64,000 nt of DNA. Origin: an uncultured Oscillospiraceae bacterium (GTDB lineage: Bacteria > Bacillota > Clostridia > Oscillospirales > Acutalibacteraceae). A model generated the notes under the pieces. That model made no database searches. It was not told the origin of the DNA and worked only from the letters and a program-made list of their open reading frames with translations. The translations under genes and the position numbers were made by a program. Below are positions 58,910 through 64,000 of this stretch, in pieces; position 1 is the stretch's first letter; every line of letters begins with the position of its first letter. The stretch covers positions 1 through 64,000 of the forward strand of contig URFL01000004.1 of NCBI GenBank assembly GCA_900547105.1. Direction: 5' to 3'.

Positions 58910-61204
58910 GGTTGTCGTCTCCTTTTTGATCGATTGTTTGTGGTGTTTATCCCGTTTGGTGCTGCGGATGTTGAAGAAGTTCAGCCGCAGCGCATTGGTC
59001 ACCACGCAGAAGCTGGACAGGCTCATCGCCGCCGCGCCGAACATGGGGTTCAGCTGCCAGCCAAGCAGCGAGATGAACACACCCGCCGCCAGCGGGATGC
59101 CAATGATATTGTAGATGAATGCCCAAAACAGGTTTTCGTGGATATTGCGCAAGGTGGCGCGGCTGAGCCGGATGGCTGCCGGCACATCCGACAGACGGCT
59201 GTTCATCAGCACCACATCCGCCGCGTCAATCGCGACATCGGTGCCCGCGCCGATCGCAATGCCGATATCCGCACGGGTGAGCGCCGGCGCATCGTTGATG
59301 CCGTCGCCCACCATGGCGACCTTGCCCTGTTGCGCCAGCGAGCGGATCACGCTCTCCTTGCCGTCCGGCAGCACCCCGGCAATCACCTCATCCACGCCCG
59401 CCTGTGCGCCGATGGCGTCCGCGGTGCGCTGGTTATCGCCGGTCAGCATCACCACGCGGATACCCATATTTTGCAGTTCCCGCACCGCTTGCGGGCTGTC
59501 CTGCTTGATAACATCCGCCACCGCGATGATGCCCAGCAGCTGCGCATCCCGGCTGAAGAACAGCGGGGTCTTGCCCTGCTCCGCCAGCCGCTGTGCAGCC
59601 TCACGCAGCGTGGGCGGCACGGTGGTTTTGGTGGAGATAAACGCCAGATTGCCCCCCGCGAGCTCGCCGCGCGGATGGCGGGCGGTCAGCCCGTTGCCGG
59701 GCAACGCCGCAAAGTCGCTGACCTCCTCGGCAGGCACCCCCGTCTCGTCGGCACGGCGCAGCACCGCTTTCGCCAGCGGATGCTCGCTTTTGCGTTCCAG
59801 CGCCGCCGCCAGCGTCAGCAGCTCCTGCTCCTCTACCCCGTCGGCGGGCAGCAGGTCGGTCACAGCGGGTTCGCCACGGGTGATGGTACCGGTTTTATCC
59901 AGCGCCACGATCTGCACCTTGCCGGTTTCCTCCAGTGACACCGCCGTTTTGAACAAAATGCCGTGTCGCGCACCCACACCGTTGCCCACCATGATTGCCA
60001 CCGGTGTTGCCAATCCCAGCGCACAGGGGCAGCTGATAACCAGCACCGAAATGCCGCGCGCCAGCGCAAAGCCAACGCTTTCACCCACTAGCAGCCACAC
60101 CAGAATGGTGACTGCCGCAATCGCGATCACCACCGGCACAAACACGCCGGACACCTTATCCGCCACCTTGGCGATGGGGGCTTTGGTCGCCGCTGCGTCG
60201 CTGACCATGCGGATGATCTGGGACAGAGTGGTATCCTCGCCCACCCGGGTGGCGCGGCAGGTGATAAAGCCGGATTGGTTGATGGTCGCCGCCGAAACCG
60301 TATCCCCTACCGCTTTGTCCACCGGCACGCTTTCGCCGGTGAGGGCGGATTCGTCCACCGCACTGCTGCCGTCGATCACCACACCGTCCACCGGAATGTT
60401 TTCGCCGGGGCGCACCACAAACACCGCATCCTTTTGCACCTGATCGATAGGAACGGTCTGCTCAACACCGTCCACCAGCAGGGTGGCGGTTTTGGGCGCC
60501 AGCTTCATGAGCCCTTTCAGCGCGTCGGTAGTTTTGCCCTTGGAACGCGCCTCCAGCATTTTGCCGACGGTGATGAGCGTCAGGATCATCGCCGCCGATT
60601 CAAAATAGAATTCGTGCATATAGTGCATCACACCGGCGGTGTCGCCCGCCACCTGCGCGCCGGTCATGGCGAACAGCGCGTACACGCTGTAGCCGAACGC
60701 AGCGGAGGCGCCCAGCGCCACCAGCGTGTCCATATTGGGGGCTTTGTGCCACAGGCTTTGGAACCCGCTGATAAAGAATTTTTGGTTGATCACCATCACG
60801 GCGACGGTCAACAGCAGCTGCAGCAGTCCCATCGCCACATGGTTGTTTGCCATAAAGTCGGGCAGCGGCCATCCCCACATCATGTGCCCCATCGACACAT
60901 ACATCAGCACCACTAAAAAGCCGAGCGAGGCGATCAACCGCCGGCGCAGGGCGGGCGTTTGTTTGTCCGCCAGCGCGTCCTCTTCGGCGGCGGGAGCGGC
61001 TTTTTCGCCTTTGAGCGAAGCGCCGTAGCCGGCATCCTGCACCGCTTTCACGATATCGCGGGGCGAGGCGGTGCCCTCCACCCCCATCGAATTGGTCAGC
61101 AGGCTGACCGAGCAGGTGGTCACACCCGGCACCTTGCCGACCGCCTTTTCCACCCGGGCGCTGCACGCCGCGCAGCTCATCCCGGTCACATTGTATTGTT
61201 GCAT
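58706..61204 (-). CDS. copA: Copper-exporting P1B-type ATPase with fused C-terminal CopZ-like domain
   Basis: 832 residues. An N-terminal HMA domain (GMSCAAC, Cys11/Cys14) is followed by eight membrane helices. ATPase motifs: TGES, the SCPCALG transmembrane copper site, DKTGT phosphorylation site, HPLAKAV and GDGINDAPAL. After the last helix a charged linker (KRDKHHKQSIKKETTT) leads to a second HMA domain with GMMCGHC (about 774-780) at the very C-terminus, an unusual place. It pumps Cu(I) out of the cell. GGAGGCGAGCCT precedes the ATG; csoR is 11 nt upstream. Confidence 0.95.
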   Translation of the reverse strand: MQQYNVTGMSCAACSARVEKAVGKVPGVTTCSVSLLTNSMGVEGTASPRDIVKAVQDAGYGASLKGEKAAPAAEEDALADKQTPALRRRLIASLGFLVVLMYVSMGHMMWGWPLPDFMANNHVAMGLLQLLLTVAVMVINQKFFISGFQSLWHKAPNMDTLVALGASAAFGYSVYALFAMTGAQVAGDTAGVMHYMHEFYFESAAMILTLITVGKMLEARSKGKTTDALKGLMKLAPKTATLLVDGVEQTVPIDQVQKDAVFVVRPGENIPVDGVVIDGSSAVDESALTGESVPVDKAVGDTVSAATINQSGFITCRATRVGEDTTLSQIIRMVSDAAATKAPIAKVADKVSGVFVPVVIAIAAVTILVWLLVGESVGFALARGISVLVISCPCALGLATPVAIMVGNGVGARHGILFKTAVSLEETGKVQIVALDKTGTITRGEPAVTDLLPADGVEEQELLTLAAALERKSEHPLAKAVLRRADETGVPAEEVSDFAALPGNGLTARHPRGELAGGNLAFISTKTTVPPTLREAAQRLAEQGKTPLFFSRDAQLLGIIAVADVIKQDSPQAVRELQNMGIRVVMLTGDNQRTADAIGAQAGVDEVIAGVLPDGKESVIRSLAQQGKVAMVGDGINDAPALTRADIGIAIGAGTDVAIDAADVVLMNSRLSDVPAAIRLSRATLRNIHENLFWAFIYNIIGIPLAAGVFISLLGWQLNPMFGAAAMSLSSFCVVTNALRLNFFNIRSTKRDKHHKQSIKKETTTMEKTLKIEGMMCGHCEARVKKCLEELPEVSNAVVSHETGTAVLTLSAPVADDVLKKTVEDQGYTVVG

Positions 61205-61215
61205 AGGCTCGCCTC

Positions 61216-61518
61216 CTATTTCATCAGCTTTTGCAGCGTGTTGACCAGCTCGTCAACGGTTTCGTCCTTACCATCGCGAATATCCCGCGCCACACAGGTT
61301 TTGATATGCTCTGCCAGCAGCTCGCGGTTAAAGGCGTTGAGCGCAGCGTTGACCGCCGCCACCTGCACCAGAATATCCGGGCAATAGACGCTTTTTTCCA
61401 CCATACCGCGAATGCCGCGGATCTGCCCCTCGATCCGGTTGAGCCGGTGGATCAGGCGGGTATATTCTTCGGGTGTGCGCTGCTTGGTCTTGTGGCAGCA
61501 GCAACATTTCTCGTCCAT
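61216..61518 (-). CDS. csoR: Copper-sensing repressor CsoR
   Basis: 100 residues from ATG at 61518 (GAGGG in front). The CsoR helical fold has RLIHRLNRIEGQIRGIRGMVEK and the Cu(I) ligands Cys46 (VYCPDIL), His71 and Cys75 (HIKTCV). An extra CCCCHK cluster lies at the N-terminus. It represses copA in low copper; two matching palindromes lie at its promoter, so it also controls itself. Confidence 0.95.
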   Translation of the reverse strand: MDEKCCCCHKTKQRTPEEYTRLIHRLNRIEGQIRGIRGMVEKSVYCPDILVQVAAVNAALNAFNRELLAEHIKTCVARDIRDGKDETVDELVNTLQKLMK

Positions 61519-61543
61519 AAGCAAACCCTCGCTTTCATTTAGC

Positions 61544-61595
61544 ATACCCCCACGGGGTATATTTGCATTATATACCCCCTCGGGGTATATGTCAA
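61544..61595 (-). promoter_or_regulatory. csoR-copA promoter with two CsoR operators
   Basis: On the minus strand TTGACA (61590-61595), 17-bp spacer, TATAAT (61567-61572). Palindrome ATACCCCCTCGGGGTAT (61572-61588) fills the spacer; a second, ATACCCCCACGGGGTAT (61544-61560), covers the start of transcription. Centres are 28 bp apart. The G/C tract flanked by AT is the CsoR box type. Confidence 0.88.
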
Positions 61596-61650
61596 GCGGG
61601 TTTTTTGAGAAAAGATGCTTATAGTATGCGCTGTCCCGGGCGCGGCATAC

Positions 61651-61687
61651 GAAAAACCGCCCGAAAGGCGCATACCTTACGGGCGGT
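61651..61687 (-). terminator. Terminator of pcrA gene
   Basis: ACCGCCCG (61656-61663) pairs with CGGGCGGT (61680-61687); on the minus strand TTTTTCG follows. Confidence 0.85.
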
Positions 61688-61704
61688 GGGCATAGATATA
61701 TTCT

Positions 61705-63852
61705 TTAGGCAGGTTCCAGCATAGCGCGAAAAGAGATGGCGCGCGGGGTATCCATTTGCTCAAACTGAATGATATACGCCCCCTTGCTGTCGTCGATCGC
61801 CGCCACCGTGCCGCAGCCGAACACCCGGTGGCGCACCCGCTGACCAACGGTAAACGCGTTGGTTTGTTCTTCGTCCGACAAAAAGCGGTCGCTGGCTTCA
61901 ATCGCCTCCCGCGCCTCGTCCAGCCAGCCCTCGCGCGGGGCGGGGGTGCACAAAAGCAGTTGCGGGTCAATATCCATCAAAAAGCGGGAGGGATAGCGCG
62001 CGGAACCGTCCAGATTGCGTCCCTGCGCTTCGGACAGATACAACGCCCGCTGCGCCCGCGTCAACGCCACAAACGCCAGCCGGCGTTCCTCCTCCATACC
62101 CGGACGGGTGCGGATTTTGCGGGAGGGGAAAATGCCCTCGTTCATCCCGCACACGAACACATACGGAAATTCCAGCCCTTTGGCGGTGTGTACCGTCATC
62201 AACCGCACCCGATCGCGGGTGTCCTCGGCGTCGCGGTTGGTGAACAGCGCCACATGGGCGAGATAATGCTCCAACGTGCTTTCTTCGCCGCAGGAGGTTT
62301 CGTATTCATACAACGACTGTTTCAGCTCCGCCAAATTATCCAGCCGTTCCTGGCTGCCCTCGGTGCGCAGCATCCGCTCGTACCCGCTTTCGTCCAGCAG
62401 CGCGGACAACAGCTCGGAAATGGGTCGGTCGGCATAATCGGCAAACGATCCGACCAGCCGCACAAAGGCGGCGGCTTTGGTACCTTTGAAGATCTCATCC
62501 TCCAGCGTGGCGGTCAGCGCCTGGAACAACGAGCAGTCATGCGTCGCGGCATATTCCTGCAAAAAGCGCATCCGGCGCTGGCCGATGTTGCGCCGCGGCA
62601 CATTGGCGATACGCGCAAAGGAGAGATCGTCCCGATACGCGATCATCCGCAGATAGGACAGCGCGTCTTTGATCTCGGCGCGACCAAAAAACGGTGCGCC
62701 GCTGGAAATGGTATAAGGAATCTTGGCTTGCAGCAGTGCGTCCTCCACCCCGCGGGACACATAGTGGGCGCGATACAGCACCGCCATCTCGCGATACGAC
62801 ACGCCCTCCTCATGCAGTGCGGCGATCTCCTGTGCGATCCAGTGGCACTCCGCTTCGGCGGTGTCGCCATGGAAATACCACACCGGCGCACCATCCGGCA
62901 ACATCGGGATCAACTGCTTTTTGATGCGATGCACGTTGCGGTCGATCAGCGAGTTCGCTGCCTTCAGAATGGACGGTGTGCTGCGATAGTTTTGCATCAT
63001 CATGATCGTTTGGGTGGTGGGAAACACCTTATCGAAATCCAGCAGATAGCGTACGCTCGCCCCCCGCCAGGTATAGATGGTCTGGTCGGGGTCACCCACG
63101 ATAAACAGGTTTTTGTGATAGCCGCACAGCACCCGCATCAGGTCATATTGCGGCTGGTCGATGTCCTGAAACTCGTCGATCATAATATATTCCAGACGCC
63201 GCTGCCATTTTTCGCGAATGTCCGGGTGCTGCTTAAAAATATACAGCGAGAATTTGATCAGATCGTTATAATCCAGTCCAAAGCACTTCTTTTGCTGATA
63301 CAAATAGCCATAGAAGATGATGTCGGCGGGGCTTTCGGCATTCTCGTATTTTTGACGCAGGGTGTCCAGCGACAGGGTGATGAGATCGCGGTAATAATCC
63401 GGCTGGTGCACCAGCTTGCGCATTTCGATCATATCCCGCGCCTTGCTGAAGGTCATATCCCGCAGGGTGAGCTGCCGCTCTTCGTAGATAATGGCGAGCA
63501 TCGCGTCGATATCGGTGTTGTCCAGCACCAGAAAGCTCTTCGGATACTGCACCGCATGGCTGTCCTCTTGCAGCACCGACACGCAAAAGCCGTGGAAGGT
63601 GTTGATATAGCCGGTGTCGTTATCCCCTGTCAACCGATGGATACGCTGGCGCATTTCGGCGGCGGATTTGTTGGTGAAGGTGACGCACAAAATGTGACCG
63701 GGCAGCACACCCAGCTCGTTGACCAGATAAGCAAACCGGTGCGCCAGCGCGCGGGTTTTGCCCGACCCCGCGCCCGCGATCACCCGCACCACCCCTTCGG
63801 TGGTGGTCACAGCGGCGCGTTGGGCATCGTTCAGCCCTTGCAGCAGATCCAT
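61705..63852 (-). CDS. pcrA: UvrD/PcrA-type DNA helicase
   Basis: 715 residues from ATG at 63852 (GGGAGGTGACCGC in front). Helicase motifs: AGAGSGKTRAL (I), TFTNKSAAEMRQRI (Ia), MIDEFQDIDQPQYD (II), VGDPDQTIYTWRGA (III), YRSTPSILKAAN (IV), TVHTAKGLEFPYVFVCGMNEG (V), AFVALTRAQRALYL (VI). It unwinds DNA in repair and clears RecA or replication conflicts. The last ~50 residues include a GQRVRHRVFGCGTV tail, the PcrA C-terminal RNA-polymerase-binding type. Confidence 0.95.
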   Translation of the reverse strand: MDLLQGLNDAQRAAVTTTEGVVRVIAGAGSGKTRALAHRFAYLVNELGVLPGHILCVTFTNKSAAEMRQRIHRLTGDNDTGYINTFHGFCVSVLQEDSHAVQYPKSFLVLDNTDIDAMLAIIYEERQLTLRDMTFSKARDMIEMRKLVHQPDYYRDLITLSLDTLRQKYENAESPADIIFYGYLYQQKKCFGLDYNDLIKFSLYIFKQHPDIREKWQRRLEYIMIDEFQDIDQPQYDLMRVLCGYHKNLFIVGDPDQTIYTWRGASVRYLLDFDKVFPTTQTIMMMQNYRSTPSILKAANSLIDRNVHRIKKQLIPMLPDGAPVWYFHGDTAEAECHWIAQEIAALHEEGVSYREMAVLYRAHYVSRGVEDALLQAKIPYTISSGAPFFGRAEIKDALSYLRMIAYRDDLSFARIANVPRRNIGQRRMRFLQEYAATHDCSLFQALTATLEDEIFKGTKAAAFVRLVGSFADYADRPISELLSALLDESGYERMLRTEGSQERLDNLAELKQSLYEYETSCGEESTLEHYLAHVALFTNRDAEDTRDRVRLMTVHTAKGLEFPYVFVCGMNEGIFPSRKIRTRPGMEEERRLAFVALTRAQRALYLSEAQGRNLDGSARYPSRFLMDIDPQLLLCTPAPREGWLDEAREAIEASDRFLSDEEQTNAFTVGQRVRHRVFGCGTVAAIDDSKGAYIIQFEQMDTPRAISFRAMLEPA

Positions 63853-63872
63853 GCGGTCACCTCCCAGCAAAT

Positions 63873-63922
63873 TCAAACAAATGTTCTTTTCGCATTATAC
63901 TCCCTTTTGCCGCCGGTGTCAA
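63873..63922 (-). promoter_or_regulatory. pcrA promoter with possible SOS (LexA) box
   Basis: Perfect TTGACA (63917-63922), 17-bp spacer, TATAAT (63894-63899) on the minus strand. Just downstream, GAACATTTGTTTG (63874-63886) resembles the Gram-positive LexA box (GAAC-N4-GTTY). The stretch 63923-64000 shows no gene. Confidence 0.7.
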
Positions 63923-64000
63923 GCGCCGGATGGGACGATAAAGCAGCACGCAGCGAGAGCGCTTTTTTCGGGTGTTGGCGCTTTTTCGACACGCTTTTTG

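Noticed and set aside
1..64000. tRNA, rRNA or CRISPR array
   Set aside because: No stretch with tRNA arms plus CCA or TTC-loop signature, no rRNA sequence and no regularly spaced direct repeats with spacers were found. The heptamer cluster at 24.3-24.6 kb is too irregular and short-spaced for CRISPR.

Overview
The window is the right-hand part of an integrated siphovirus-type prophage (about 1-38.7 kb; its left end lies outside) followed by about 25 kb of bacterial chromosome. The host looks like an anaerobic member of the Clostridia, probably Oscillospiraceae/Ruminococcaceae-like. Reasons are the high GC content, Shine-Dalgarno sites of the AGGAGG type, AddAB rather than RecBCD, a flavodiiron protein, a CsoR/CopA copper operon and a Gram-positive type prophage. 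This placement is inference; no rRNA is present.

Prophage layout: nearly everything is on the minus strand and reads right to left. From the right: a large serine integrase, a putative lipoprotein, an ImmA-type peptidase and a CI-like repressor are on the plus strand (35.3-38.8 kb). A Cro-like regulator starts the leftward early operon (35.3 to 22.2 kb). That operon carries a membrane-anchored lytic transglycosylase, a DUF2800 nuclease, DUF2815, a family A DNA polymerase, ThyX, several small ORFs, a MazG-like protein, a VapE-type primase/helicase, VRR-NUC, an SNF2 helicase and a sigma-region-4-like late regulator. The early promoter has TTGACA and TATACT boxes 17 bp apart, with one of three repressor operators exactly in the spacer. 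Eleven TGTAACA/TGTTACA heptamers downstream of the primase mark the best candidate replication origin. The early and late modules are separated by a long, almost perfectly paired RNA hairpin at 22.1 kb.

Late genes then run through DUF4417, two metallopeptidase-like proteins (HExxH and JAMM-like), terminase small and large, portal, minor capsid, scaffold, major capsid, connectors, major tail, tail chaperones, tape measure, distal tail/hub, receptor-binding protein, an accessory tail protein, XhlA-like, holin and an amidase endolysin cut off by the window edge.

Chromosomal part: a soluble hybrid histidine kinase broken by a one-base frameshift; radC and pyrE (minus) divergent from an RluA-family pseudouridine synthase, addB and addA (plus); a GtrB-like glycosyltransferase and YfhO-type membrane protein; an aldehyde dehydrogenase; a convergent patatin and flavodiiron protein pair; copA (with a fused C-terminal CopZ-like domain) and csoR under two CsoR-type palindromes; and a PcrA/UvrD helicase with a consensus promoter and a possible SOS box. 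Most transcription units end in clear intrinsic terminators.
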